Positions 11,342 through 24,215 of a stretch of 64,000 nucleotides of DNA are shown one piece after another. The stretch spans positions 18,657,001-18,721,000 of the forward strand of contig JAYKKT010000089.1 of NCBI GenBank assembly GCA_036023115.1, written 5' to 3'. A program made the translations under genes and the position numbers. This DNA is from Brasenia schreberi. Lineage: Eukaryota > Streptophyta > Magnoliopsida > Nymphaeales > Cabombaceae. The notes under the pieces were generated by a model that saw only the letters and a program-made list of their open reading frames with translations, was not told where the DNA came from and did not search any database. Every line of letters begins with the position of its first letter. Position 1 is the stretch's first letter.

Positions 11342-13728
11342 ACCTACGAAGGGAAAACACTACAGGTTAGACTCTGAATAAGAGGTCTAAATCGTAGGTC
11401 TCTTCTAAGATAGGCTCCAGGGCACCCTTGGCCCAAGTGGTCACAGGGGGTGGTTCTGGTGGTATTCTGGGAGTATAGCCGATCCTATATCGGCTTGAAT
11501 TGGCCCTAGGCAGTATGGGTCCTAGGAGACCCTGATTTTGTGCCCCTAGACTCTTATATGGCAAATAACCCATGTTTAACAACATGTTCCATGATTTTTT
11601 GTTTTTAGAGAATATTTGATATAAATCGTGGTCCTAGAACTTCCTGTCGTCTGTGTTGTGCATATAGGGCTTTTTGTCCAGGGGTTTTGGAAATAAGGGG
11701 TTCTTGGGTTTTCCTAGAACGGTCAGAACTTTGAGGGGGCAAGCTTTGGTTGGCCCCTTCACATATACGACCTTCCTAGGGTTTTTCAATATGAGCCTTG
11801 GTGGCTCGAGCATGGTCTGCCCTAGTTTTACCTCATGGGTCTGAGAACTTGACAAGCAAGAGGAATTTATGACCCCTTGAAGTTGAGGATGACTTTCACC
11901 TAGGATTACTATGACTTTGTCCCTGAAAGGGATTTTGACACACCTGTGGAAGGTGGATGGCACAACGCACAAGCTGTGTATCCAGGGCCTTCCCAATAAT
12001 AGGTTATAATGGGGGTGGATGTCTAGGACATGGAACACCCCCGTGTGTGCTATCCCTCCCATTTCCATGGGTAGTTTGATAGATCCTAGTGGTCTAGATG
12101 CATTCCCATCGTATCCAATGATGACGATGGGGCTTGGGTTCACGGATGTCAAGGTGACTCCGATTTGGTTCGTCACATGAAGTGGAAGGATGTTGAGCCC
12201 TCCTCCCCCATCGACAAGGCACCTATCTAGAGAGTGGTTATTCAGAACCACCTCGATATGTAGGGCCTGGTTATGGGACTCGTAGGGTCTTTCTACATCG
12301 TCTTTTGAGAATACGATGGGCGTTTTTGCTCCTATGGAGGCCACTTGTTTGGACAAAGATTCTGGGGTAATTTTCGAACTAACCTTTGCTCTTTCTAGAA
12401 TTTTCTCTAACACGAGTCTATGCCTAGGCGAAGTTTGTATTAGCTCTAGGATGGACATGTTGATAGGAATCTTTGAAAGATGGTTTTCAAAATCATATAC
12501 CTTTAAAATGACATTTCCTTTGTCCGCTTTCGGCGGAACTCTAGGAATACATGCTTTTGAGGGGCCAGGCACACTGACCACCTTTTTAGCACTTTGCAGA
12601 TGTGGGGGTTGGTAGATCCTTCCGGATCTTGTCACCTCCCCCATGATCAACCTAGGTTTCGCACTTAACATGGCTCTAATCGAGAGATTTGGAGCACCCT
12701 GAATGGTTAAAACTGGTTTAACCAGGGACAAAACTCTTGGTGGTCCCTGGATGACTACTTGGGTGGGTTTCTTATACAGTATGAGAGTAGACTCACAAGT
12801 ATGTGAACCAGACTTACATGCATGCGCTAGATTCTTTGAAATTGAAAGAGCACATACCTCTTTTCCCTTCCCACTCGTACTTGCGTGCTTGGGGAAGGGT
12901 TCTTTCAAGATAGCTTGGGCAGGCTTAGGTTCTTCAACGACCTGGAGCCGGCCTTCTGCTATCAAGTTCTCGATTTTATTAAGGAGGGAGAAGCACCGCC
13001 TTCTATCATGGCCTTTGAGCCGATGATACTTGCAGAATTTGTTTAAGAATCCTCCCTTTGAAGTGACTCCCTCAGGAATCTCGGGGAGTTCAATCATGCC
13101 TTGGGCAAGTAGGAGGTCTAGGACCTCCGACACAGGTTGCCCCAGTGGAGTGTACTCCCGTCTTTCAAAGGGTTTTTGAAAACTTTTCTCCCTTTTATTT
13201 TTTAATTTTTCAAAGTTTCTTGAAGCACTTGCCAGGCTTGGATCCACCTGGACATTGGCGATTTTGTGGGGTTTTGCCCCTTTGTCCGCGGTGGGTAGCC
13301 CATAAGTGTTGGGCTTCTCCAAGCGAGTTTTCGAAAGCACGCTTCCTTTCCATAAGTGATCATACACCCCTTTTTTTAAATTTGTTTTGAAAAGGGATAC
13401 TTTCTTTATCAACTTATGGAAAGTTGAGATTTCATGAAGCGAGAGAAGGGTTTTCAACTCGTTTTTAAAATTATCTAGGATGAGCATGACTGCACATCCT
13501 TCAGATATTGGCTCTCGCACTTGACCTAGGAGAGACCTCCAACGAACAATGAATGTATGTACGTCCTCGTTCACACCTTGTTTTGTATCCCTCAAGGTGT
13601 TTAAAGTCGGTGTGACATCTACGTTATGCGAGAATCTCTGCATAAAACAATTTGCTAACACTTTAAAAGTTGCGAACTGGCTAAGATCGTAGGAAGCCAG
13701 CCATTTGGCAGCTGTGCCTTTAAGGGAC

Positions 13729-16700
13729 TGTAGACGCGCGAAAATCCCCGCCTCTCACCTTTTTAGGGCTCGGAGCGGATCCTCTCGTGTGTCTAAGGCT
13801 TTATCTATGCAAACAGGGCATGCCAGTTAGCTTACCTAAGCTAGCGAAGATATATTTAATACTGACTTCTAATCGTGGCGACTGTGAGCAAGTGAGCTCT
13901 TGTCATCGCAGACCTTCTTGCACCGATGCGCAAGGGTTAGTCTGTACGCTTTGCAAAAATCGAGTTTTTGGGAGAGAAAGTCTACGAAGCGGTTCAAGGT
14001 GTCTAATTCGGGTCTTTTAGATGCGATTGCATGTTTTAGATCACGTGGATTTGCACGTGCCTAAGTCTTTTCTTTTATCCCTTTTCGGGCCACCTAGTTT
14101 GTGTGTTATGAACACTCCACTACATGGGCGAATTCGAGCGGGGCTTGCTTTGATGCAATATGCGTCCTACCTCGTGGTATGGCGTAGATGCAATGCAAAC
14201 TCACGCTACTCCAAAGGGAAAACCCGAATGTAAAGACAATACTGAAGGGAAATAACTGAAGGGAAATAATCGAAGGGAAATAACCGAAGGGAGATAACCG
14301 AAGGGAAATGACTTGAAAGATAAATGCCGAAGGGAGATATGTATATAGAGTATGTATATGAGCCCTTATTCGGGTCTTGCAAATAAGAGCGAAGGCTCAA
14401 TGTGGGTGCGTGCTTGAATTGAAAGACTTACACACACGACATGAAATTAAACCCAAATATAAATTGCAGTATGGCCTTAACTAAGGTCTTGGGAATAAGA
14501 GCGAAAGCTCAATGTGTGTGAGTGCTTGAATTGAAGTACTACGCACACGACATGAAATTAAACCCAAATATAACTGCAATAGGCCTTGACTAAGGTCTTG
14601 GGAGTAAGAGCGAAAGCTCAATGTGTGTGAGAGTGCTTGAATTGAAAGACTTACACACACGACATGAAATGAAACCCAAATAGTATAGGTCGGCCCTTAC
14701 TTGGGTCTTTCAAATAAGAGCGAAGGCTCAATGGGTGTGAGAGTGCTGGAATTGAAAGACAACACACCCAACTTAAGCAAAACCCTACAAAAATGAAAGT
14801 ATATGTATATACTTATGTATTAGGGGTTGATTAGGCCCGTGTGTGTTCAAAATCGTGCACAACTAAGAGAGTGCACGTGTGTGGGTGTGCCAAGCCACGT
14901 TATTACAAGCGGGGGGAGACTATGCTCCGTTATTACAACCCCGTATCAAATTTAATCTCAAGCAAGTATACAACTAAAGACCGAGTTAGGCACTTACTAG
15001 TAGCTGGTCCGTAGAGGCCTTGCTTGAGCGGGGGCTTGGCCTTCGCCTTGGGCTGCAAAAGGGAGCTCCGCGAGGTTGAGCGACAAGGGGTGCTGGCCGA
15101 CTGCAAATGGGGCGCGGGAGAGGCGCCTTGAAGGTGGCCGGATGCAAGCAAGGGTGTCGCCTTGGTGTGGGGGATTAAAGGGGCTGGGTAAGGTGAGTAT
15201 GTAGGGTCACTAGGAGGGTATATAGTGTTAGGGGAGTATGGCACTAAGGGAAGTTTAAGGGAAGACCGAATGGGACACCTAGGGGGAAAAGAGATGGCTA
15301 GCCGAATGGAAGGGATAGCCGGTTGGAGTGGCCAACTAGGGGAATGTGGTGGTGGCGAGCTGCTAGGATGACTAGGGCTGGAGTATGGGAAGGAAGCTAG
15401 CTAGGTGATGGGGCTAGGTGGTAGTGGGTGTAGTGGGTGTAAGGGAGTGCTAGGGGCAGGTCTTAGGAAGTCGACTAGGGTGGCCGGGTGTAGCTAGTGT
15501 AGTTAGGTAGTGGCGGGCAACTAGGGCGGCTAAGGCTTGGCCAAGTGGGAGTGGTGGCGGCGAGTGGCTGATGTGTAGGTAAGGTGGTGGTATGGTGGGT
15601 GGCTGGGAGTGGAGAGGGAGTAGAGAAGGAGCTAGGTAGAGTGTGGGGTACTTACCGAATGGAGAGAAGGTGGTGCTCGGCTGGAAGGGAGGAGGGCAGG
15701 TAGTGATGCTCGGCCGAGAGGTGATGGAGATGGCGGTGCAAGTGGTGGTGGGATGGAGAGTAGGTGGTGGTGCAGGCGGAGCAGGTGGAGCAGGTGGAGC
15801 AGTTGGGGAAGTGGAGGAAAGAGAGGGCCCGGCTGGGATGGGTGAGGGGTTCTAGCTAGGAAAACCCGCCCCCAAGGGGGGGGTTTATATAGGGATGGGT
15901 AGGTCGGTTAGGGCTGGGTTTGGGGTAGTGGTTAGGTGGTTTAGGTAGGGTGGTATGAAGATAAGGTGGGCTGGAAAGGGTAGGGCCAGATATTTTAAAT
16001 ACTAGGGGTTTGGGTAGATTGTGGGCTAGGGGTGGTTTAGGGGTTTAGGGTTTGGTTAGGTGGTTGGGTTCTAGGGTGAGGTTTAGTGAGCTAGGTTAGG
16101 TGGTTAGGCTAGGATTAGGCTAGGTTTAGGGAAATTAACCTAGGTTTAGGGAAGGATTAGGAAAGTGGGTTAGGTGATTAGGTTGGGATTAGGCCAGGAT
16201 TAGGGAAGTGGGTTAGGTGATTAGGCTCACATTAGGGGTGGATTAGGGTAGAAGGCTAGGATTAGGTGTTTTGGGTTAGGTTTAGGTGAAGGAGCTCCCT
16301 TTGCACGACCCATGGACCTTAACCACATCATGTTGGTGCAGCCCTAGGTTAGGTTTTGGCTAATTAGAAGCTTAAACCCACTTAACTAGGCTAACCCACA
16401 TGATTAACCCCCAAACTTGACACACAAGTCAAGCTTAATTACAACACACTTGATCTTATCCATCCCCACTCTCTCTCATGCCCATAATCCCACTTGAATT
16501 TCAAGTGGGCCCCACCTCCATTTATGAGAAGGTGATGTGGGCCATGGATATGGATATTGGATTGGATTTTTGAATCCAAATCCAAATCCAAGTCCATACA
16601 TGGGTTTGGATTGGGATCTGGATATATATGGTCCAGATCCAATCCAAACTGAACTCTGACTCCTTCGAGCTGGGTTCGAAACGGTCGATTTGTGCGGGGT

Positions 16701-17127
16701 CTGACAGCATCAGCACTCTGTCTGCGTTGGGTCTTCGCCAACATAATCGTCCGCCTCCGTTTCTGCCTTCCGGAGATGGCTTCAAATGACATTTTGATAA
16801 TAACAGGGTCTTGGACGTTCGAGATCCTGGGGGTATGGATTTGATACAAGAGTTGCTGTGCCGGGCTCGACATGTGCTCCAATTCCGGGCTCTTCTTAGC
16901 TCTCCTGGTCCTGTCTTGATCGGGCCAAGCCACTTCGGGGTTTCAAAAACGTGTTTTAAAAGGTTTTCAAAAGCCATATTATATATTTTTGAAATATGAA
17001 GTTTAAAACATATATACAGGGTTGTCTGGATGGCTCCTAGGTTTCCAGACTCAAAATAGCCCTTTGGGGCTGCTTTTACAAAACCAGGTTTGTTTTAAGA
17101 AATTCGTGGGATTTCGGGGTGTTTACA
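13729..17127 (-). mobile_element. Solo LTR inserted in TE-3 gag
   Basis: On the + strand it opens TGTAGACGCG and closes GGTGTTTACA, the exact reverse of the family LTR, about 3.4 kb. Direct repeats GGGAC flank it at 13724-13728 and 17128-17132, and gag reads on across the join. It is therefore a true insertion reduced to one LTR by recombination between its two LTRs. It carries a TATA box on the - strand and about four 110-bp repeat units (about 14357-14762). Confidence 0.95.
15884..15891 (-). promoter_or_regulatory. TATA box of the solo LTR in TE-3 gag
   Basis: TTTATATA on the + strand (TATATAAA on the - strand) lies next to a poly-G/poly-C run, as in the TE-4 LTRs. A GTAAGT donor-like site (revcomp of ACTTAC, about 15650) lies downstream as in other copies. 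Confidence 0.6.
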
Positions 17128-17756
17128 GGGACAAAGGGAACGAATACACCCACTTCATCGAGTCCTTTTTCTTATGGGCTCGACGAGAGAAAAGCTGCAA
17201 GTGAGACCTAGGGTCTCCCATGCCATCATACCGATGGAAGTTCGGTATTTCATTGTCACTGTCTGTTTCATAGTCCACAAGCAATAAATCAGACAGGGCG
17301 TAACTCCTTTTCTCTTTATTTTGCCCTCTCAGCAGCTGTTGTAAGGCTTTACGGTCCTTCTGTGTGAAGGACTCGTGGTATTGGTTACCTTCCATTGCGG
17401 AAGTCTCTTTATGTTTGCGAGGTTTTTCAAATTTTTTCTTTGCCTTTGGTTCATCGTTTGACGAACATGAGTCGCCTGCTTCAGCCTCTTGGCTAAGAGC
17501 GGGGATCTTGGCCTCGAAATCCCTTCTCAAGTCCTCAATCTCTTCTAATATGTTTTGTTTTTTTGAAAACCTCCTAGAGTGAGAACTTGATGCGCATGAG
17601 CCATGGCTAGATACCTCTTGGGAGCTTGGACTCGACATGCTTCAATGCTTTTCAAAAGTCCTAAGTATGAAAATGCAATAAACAAGGTTAAAACACTTTC
17701 TTTGAAAAATTTTTCATGAGGTTTTTCTACATGAACTGACTCTGCACAAGGCCCAG

Positions 17757-17774
17757 GTCCCACCGGGCATGCCA
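17757..17774 (-). other. Primer-binding site of TE-3
   Basis: The - strand reads TGGCATGCCCGGTGGGAC, starting four bases after the end of the 5' LTR (17779). TE-4 and TE-5 have the same 18-mer with one change (TGGCACGCCC). The TGG start fits pairing with the CCA end of a tRNA. I cannot name the tRNA with confidence. Confidence 0.85.
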
Positions 17775-19451
17775 AACCTGTAGAAACTGAAAATTCCCAC
17801 TTCTGGTTCTTAGGCCCGAAGTGAACCTTTTCGTGTGTCTAAGTCGTTTTTATAACAAGGGTGTGCCAGCTAGCTTACTCAAGCTAGCGAAGTAAGTTTT
17901 GAAATCTGACTCTATCGGGGCGACTGTGAGCAAGTGCACTTTTTTCGTCACAGAACTTCTTGCACCGATGCGCAAGGGTCAGTCTGTACGCTTGGCAAAG
18001 TCGTTTTAAACAAACCTCTTTAAAAAATACCCGAAGTGTTTGGGTTTTGTTTGTATGATTGCAAGTTTTATTTCACGTGGGATTTGCAGGTGCCTATGTC
18101 TTTCTTTTTTTATGCTTTTTAGGGCCAACTAGGTGTGTGCGCAAGTGACCTAAGTTGGGCAATTTTTGCACGGGAGTGTGGGGTTTGCTTTGATGCAATA
18201 TGCGTTTGTAAACACCCCGAAATCCCACGAATTTCTCAAATCCCTCTAGTTTTATAAAAAGCAGCCCCAAAGGGCCATTTTGAATCTGGAAACCCAGGAG
18301 CCTTCCAGACAACCCTGTACATATGTTTTGAACTTTATGTTTCAAAAATATATAATATGGCTTTGAAGACCTTTTTAAACATGTTTTTGAAACCCCGAAG
18401 CAGCTTGGCCTGATCAAGACAGGACCAGAAAAGCCAAAGAGAGCCCGGAACCGGAGCACATGTCGAGCCCGGCACAACAACTCTCGTATCAAATCTACCC
18501 CCAAGATCTCGAATGTCCAAGACCCTGTTATCATCAAAACATCATTCGAAGTCATCTCTGGAAGGCGAAAATAGAGGCGGACGATCATGTTGGCGAAGAC
18601 CCAACGCAGACGGAGTACTGATGCTGTTAGGCCCCGCACAAACCGTTCGTTTCGAACACAGCTCGAAGGAGTCAGAATTCAGTTTGGATTGGATCTGGAC
18701 CATATATATCCAAATCCCAATCCAAACCCATGTATGGACTTAGATTTGGATTTGGATTTAAAAATCCAATCCAATATCCATATCCATGGCCCACATCACC
18801 TTCTCATAAATAGAGGTGGAGCCCACTTGAATTTCACGTGGGATTATGGGCATGAGAGAGAGTGGGGGAGGATAAGATCAAGTGTGTGTTGTAATTAAGC
18901 TTGACTTGTGTGTCAAGTTTGGGGTTAATCATGTGGGCTAGCCTAATTAAGTGGGTTTAGAATGTAATTAGCCAAAACCTAACCTAGGGCTGCACCAACA
19001 TGATATGATTAGGGTCCATGGGTCATGCAAAGGGAGCTCCTTCATCTAATCGTAACCAAAAACACCTAATCCTAGCCTTCTACCCTAATCCGGTCCTAAT
19101 CCTAGCCTAATCACTTAACCCACTTCCCTAATCCCGGCCTAATCCCAACCTAATCACCTAACCCTCTTCCCTAACCCTTCCCTAAACCTAGGTTAATTTC
19201 CCTAAACCTAACCTAATCCTAGCCTAATCACCTAACCCACCTCACTAAACCTCACCCCAAAACCAACCCACCTAGCTAAACCCTAAACCTCTAAACCACC
19301 CCACCTAAACCTAGCACACAACTTACCCAAAACCCCTTATATCTAAAATATCTGGCCCTACCCTAATACCAGCCCACCTTACTACCTTACCACCATCCCT
19401 AGACCACCTAACCACTACCCCAAAACCAGCCCCATTGCCCTTCACAAAAGC

Positions 19452-19457
19452 TATAAA
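19452..19457 (+). promoter_or_regulatory. TATA box of the solo LTR at 18207
   Basis: TATAAA is followed by a C run and CTAGTGGGCGGG at the position conserved in all LTRs of the family. Confidence 0.55.
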
Positions 19458-20498
19458 CCCCCCCCTAGTGGGCGGGTTTTTCAGCTTTTGGGTCCTCCAA
19501 TTCCAGCCGACCTTCCATCAACTCTCTCACCCACCCTTTCCAGCCCAGCCGGCTCTTCCACCTGCACCACCACCAGCCGCCACCGTGCTCCACCTGCTCC
19601 ATCACTCCCCAGCCACCCGTCGCCATCCTCTTCATCCGGCCGAACCAACCAATCCACCACATCCGGCTGCTCCTCAACCAACCGCCGCCTCCCACCACTC
19701 GGTTAGTACCCCGTACTCCACCTCACCTCTTCTCCACTCCCCCTCCACTCTCAGCCACCTTACCCTAACACCAACCACCTGCCACCACCACTCCCATTCG
19801 GCCAAGCCTCCACCAACCAAACTACCCGCCACTACCTAGATACCCTAACTACACCCAGCCACTCCACCCAACTCCCTAAGACCTGCCCACTCTACCTCAC
19901 CACATCCACCACCATCTTACCCCATACCCTAGCTAGCTTCTTTCCCATCCTCCACCCATAGCCACCCAAGTAACCCGCCACCACCAAGTCCCCTTAGTCG
20001 GCCACTCCAACCGACTGTCACCTTCCATTCGGCCAGCCACCCGCCAACCTTAGGTGCTCCATTAGATATTCCCTTAGGCTCCCCCTTAGTGCCATACTCC
20101 CTAACACCACACCCTTCCTTAGTGACCCTACATACCCACCTTAGCCCCACGCACAAAACCAGCCCTTCGCTAAGTAGCCGGCCACCTTTAAGGCGTCTCT
20201 TCCATGCACCTAAGGCACCCGGCCAGCAGCCCCTTGTCGTCCAACTCCGCGGGGCTCCCTCTTGCAGCCCAAGGCGAAGGCCAAGCCCACGCTCCAGCAA
20301 GGCATCTTCGGACCAGCTATTAGTAAGTGCCTAACTCAGTCCTTAGTTGTATACTTGCTTAAGATTCAATTCAATACGGGGTTGTAATAACGGAGCATAG
20401 TCTCCCCCCGCTTGTAATAACGTAGCTTGGCACACCCACACACACGTGCACTCTCTTAGTTGTGCACGATTTTGAACACACACGGGCCTAATCAGCCC

Positions 20499-20530
<32 letters not shown>

Positions 20531-20572
20531 CTTTAACTTTCATAGGGTTTTGCTTAAGTTGGGTGTGTTGTC

Positions 20573-21288
20573 TTTCAATTCAAGCACTCACACACATTGA
20601 GCCTTCGCTCTTGTTTGCAAGACCCAAGTAAGGGCCAAGCTATACTATTTGGGTTTTCATTTCATGTCGTGTGTGTAAGTCTTTCAATTCAAGCACTCAC
20701 ACACATTGAGCCTTCGCTCTTATTTGCAAGACCCAAGTAAGGGCCGAGCTATACTATTTGGGTTTTCATTTCATGTCGTGTGTGTAAGTCTTTCAATTCA
20801 AGCACTCACACACATTGAGCCTTCGCTCTTATTTGAAAGACCCAAGTAAGGGCCGTGTTATACTATTTGGGTTTAATTTCATGTTGTGTGCGTAGTACTT
20901 CAATTCAAGCACTCACACACATTGAGCTTTCGCTCTTATTCCCAAGACCTTAATCAAGGCCATACTGCAAGTTATATTTGGGTTTTGTTTCATGTCGTGT
21001 GTGTAAGTCTTTCAATTCAAGCACGCACCCACATTGAGCCTTCGCTCTTATTTGAAAGACCCAAGTAAGGGCCGTGTTATACTATTTGGGTTTAATTTCA
21101 TGTTGTGTGCGTAGTACTTCAATTCAAGCACTCACACAGATTGAGCTTTCGCTCTTATTCCCAAGACCTTAATCAAGGCCATACTGCAAGTTATATTTGG
21201 GTTTTGTTTCATGTCATGTGTGTAAGTCTTTCAATTCAAGCACGCACCCACATTGAGCCTTCGCTCTTATTTGAAAGACCCAAGTAAG
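20573..21288 (+). repeat. Tandem repeat array (about 7 units of about 110 bp)
   Basis: TTCAATTCAAGCA-type unit starts lie near 20573, 20682, 20791, 20898, 21010, 21118 and 21230. This is the largest array in the window. Two-unit blocks are nearly identical, which suggests recent duplication in pairs. Confidence 0.88.
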
Positions 21289-23374
21289 GGCACGTATATA
21301 CCCTATAGACATATCTCCCTTCGGCATTTACATTACAAGTCATTTCCCTTCGGTTATTTCCCTTCGGCATTGTCTTTACATTCGGGTTTTCCCTTTGGAG
21401 TAGCGTGAGTTTGCATTGCATCTACGCCATACCACGAGGTAGGACGCATATTGCATCGAAGCAAGCCTCGTACTCCCGCTCAAATTTGCCCCATGTAGTG
21501 GAGTGTTCATAACACACACTTAGGAGGCCCATAAAGGGATAAAAGGAAAGACTTAGGCACGTGCAAATCCACGTGATCTAAAAATCTGCCATCATATTAA
21601 AGACCCAAATCAAAAACACCTCGAACCGCTTCGTAAGCTTTTTCTATCCCAAAACTTGATTTTTCAAAGCGTACAGACTGACCCTTGCGCATCGGTGCAA
21701 GAAGGTCTGCGACGACAAGAGCTCACTTGCTCACAGTCGCCACGTTAGAAGTCAACTTAAAATATATCTTCGCTAGCTTAGGTAAGCTAGCTGGCACGCC
21801 CTGTTTATATAAATAGGCCTTAGACACACGAGAGGATCCGCTCCAGGCCCTGAGAAGCAAGAGGCGGGGATTTTCGTGCGTCTACAGCGTCCTAACTCGT
21901 GGTATGGTGAATATGCAATGGAAACTCACACAACTCGAAGGGAAAACCCGAATTGAAAGACAATGCTTAAGGGAAATTGTGTAATGTAAATTGCAAAAGG
22001 GAAATTGCAAAAGGGAAATAGGGCTATATCTTAAGAGCGGAAAGGCTCAATTGTGTAAGTGTATGCCATGTATATATGGAAAGACTACTCACACAGCTGA
22101 ACCTTAAAACCCAAATCTTAAAGACATAGCGAAAGGGAAATACAACTATATATATATGGGCCCGAAGGTTGCCAACGTGTGCGTGGGTGTTGTGTATATA
22201 TGTAAAGACAACTCACACCACTTGTAATTTAAAACCCAAATAAAATTGCAATATGGCCCTTACGAGGGTCTTGGGAGTAAAAGTGAAAGCTCAATGTGTG
22301 TGAGTGTGGAATTGAAAGACCACACACACGACTTGAATGAAACACCCAAATAAAATTGCAATATGGCCCTTACTAGGGTCTTGGGAGTAAGAGCGAAAGC
22401 TCAATGTGTGTGAGTGTAGAATTGAAAGACAACACCCACGACTTAATGGAAAACCCACGCAACCGAATGTATATAAATATAACTATATCTTAGGGGTTGT
22501 CAAGGCCCGTGTGTGTGCAAAAAGAGTGTGCAACTAAGAGCGGAAAGGCTCAAGTGCACGTGTGTGTTGGTGTGTCAAAACAAGTTATTACAATCGGGGG
22601 GAGACAAAGCTCCATTAATACAACCCCATGTCCAAATTGAATTAAAGCATAGAAAGGAGATATGAAATACCGAATGAAAAGCACTTATGTGATTCGGTCG
22701 TTTGTCCACTCCAATTCACGAGCTTGCTTGGCTTCACACCCACGGATGAGTCTTCCTTGAAGCTTGAAGCGAAAGGTAGCTGAACGTGGCCTTGAAGCTT
22801 GGTGTTTTGAGGTTCACGGCCTTAGGGTGTTCGGGTTGTGAGCTTGTGGGGAAGGGATAAGGTGGTTGCGGGTGTTGGGGATTGAATGGGTGTGGTGTAA
22901 GGTGTAGGGGATGGGAGGTGGTGTGGGTCACGGATGACAGCTAAGGTGGCAGTGTGATGAGGTAGGATATCGGATGGAGATGGGATATGGAAAGGGATTC
23001 TAAGGACAATAGTCACGGGTGGAAGTGGAGTTCGTATGGGTTCTAAGGGATACGGGATGATATGGGATAGGAAGGTGGGCTGCTACGGGTGTTAGTCTTA
23101 GGTGGAACGGGAAATGGTGTAGGATAGAAACTAAGGCTTACGTATGGGGTAGGGGATAGGTGGGGGGGTGCGGTATGAGAGTTGGGTTCGGTTGGGTATG
23201 GGGTGTCTAGGTAAGGTCACGGGTAGTGGGGCTCACGGCGGTGGTTCGTGGAGTGTGAGATGATGTAAAGTGAGGCTGGGGGTAGCTAGCTAGGCTAGGG
23301 CGGTGGTGGTTAGGTTGATTAAGGCGGTGGAAGTCGGCTAAGGGAGATCGGTTAAAGCGGGGGCAGTCGGGCAG

Positions 23375-23545
23375 CAGACCCGCGCTGGACGCCAAGGTCG
23401 GTGCATGAGCGTAGGGCGTCGGCGCCTGAGTGCCTAGCGCATGGGGTGTCAGCGCCTGAGCGCCTGGCGCGCGAGATCGACGCTTGAGTCAGGCGCACGC
23501 GTATTGCGCAGCGCAGGGGGAGTGCGCAGGGGGGGTGCCCGGGTA
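23375..23545 (-). repeat. GC- and CpG-rich block with repeated GCGCCTGAG in the TE-3 LTR
   Basis: The block contains several GCGCCTGAG / GCGCCTGGCGCGCG phrases and many CpG steps, in an otherwise AT-rich or CCTAA-rich LTR. The corresponding stretch of the other LTRs has no such block. The LTR is on the - strand, so this lies between its TGGATT region and its transcribed repeats. Confidence 0.7.
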
Positions 23546-23949
23546 CTTAGGTGAGGCAGTTAGATGTTTAGTTTGGGTTGGTTGGGTTAATGGGTTAACC
23601 TAACTAGGTTTAGGGTGGCTGGGAAGGGTCTTAGGGTAGTGGATTAGGGTGGTTATTAGAGTGGATGTTGGATGGTTTAGAGGGATTAAAGAGAGTGGCT
23701 TAGGGAGTGTTTAGGGGCTTACCTTGTAGGGATGGATTAGGGGGTGTTTAGGCTCCAATCAGCCACCTTAAGCTTTGTCGTCCAAGCAACTTTGGCCCTT
23801 CAATTAAGGTGGGGCAGCCCTTGACTAACCCTTGCTAAACACAATTAAAAAAAAACTAAATTAACCAAAGCCCTAAACACTCACCTTGGAGCTTCTCTCT
23901 CCACCCTTGGAATTCACATGAACCCCTTATAATGGACCCCTTCACCTCT

Positions 23950-24215
23950 ATTTATAGGCATTTGAGGTGGGTTTGGATTTGGGTTTGGGTTTGGGTTTGG
24001 TTCTTGATCCAAATCCAAACACTATTTGGATCTAGATCTGGATATTTTTTATCAGATCTGATCCAAATCATACATTTTCTTGGATATGGATCTGGATATT
24101 TTGATCTAGATCCGATCCAATCCAAACACTATTTGGATCGGCCCAAATCCAAACACTATTCACTATATGGATTTGGATCTGGATATTTATGGTCCAGATC
24201 CAAACCAAAATTTCT
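23950..24215 (-). repeat. Expanded TTTGGG/TGGATC palindromic repeat region of the TE-3 LTR
   Basis: Runs of GGATTTGGGTTTGGG and many GGATCTGGATATTT / CCAGATCC phrases. This is a longer version of the short palindromic region found near base 490-590 of each other LTR. Confidence 0.75.

Larger units (their letters stand above)
11367..17638 (-). pseudogene. gag-protease of TE-3, split by a solo LTR
   Basis: ATG at 17638 (MSSPSSQEVSS). The gag domain (FHRYDGMGDPRSH, KDSMKWVYSFPLSL) is cut at 17128-17132 by the solo LTR 13729-17127 and resumes at 13728 (AAKWLASYDLSQF). It continues through a CX2HX4HX4C knuckle (FCKYHRLKGHDRRRC). The protease reads LVDGGGGLNILP, with LLLGRPWIHSL downstream. The frame ends with LLFRV at 11367. 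A TAG at 11634-11636 replaces the CAG of TE-4 and TE-5. Gag packages the RNA and protease matures the polyprotein. Apart from the LTR and this stop, the frame is the best preserved gag-protease in the window. Confidence 0.92.
18207..21886 (+). mobile_element. Solo LTR inserted in the TE-3 5' LTR
   Basis: TGTAAACACC at 18207 to GCGTCTACA at 21886, about 3.7 kb, longer than the others because it holds seven 110-bp units. GCGTT (18202-18206) and GCGTC (21887-21891) flank it, a TSD with one change; the uninterrupted LTR reads GCGTCCTA here, so C is original. No primer-binding site or coding sequence lies within it. TATAAA is at 19452-19457. Confidence 0.93.
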
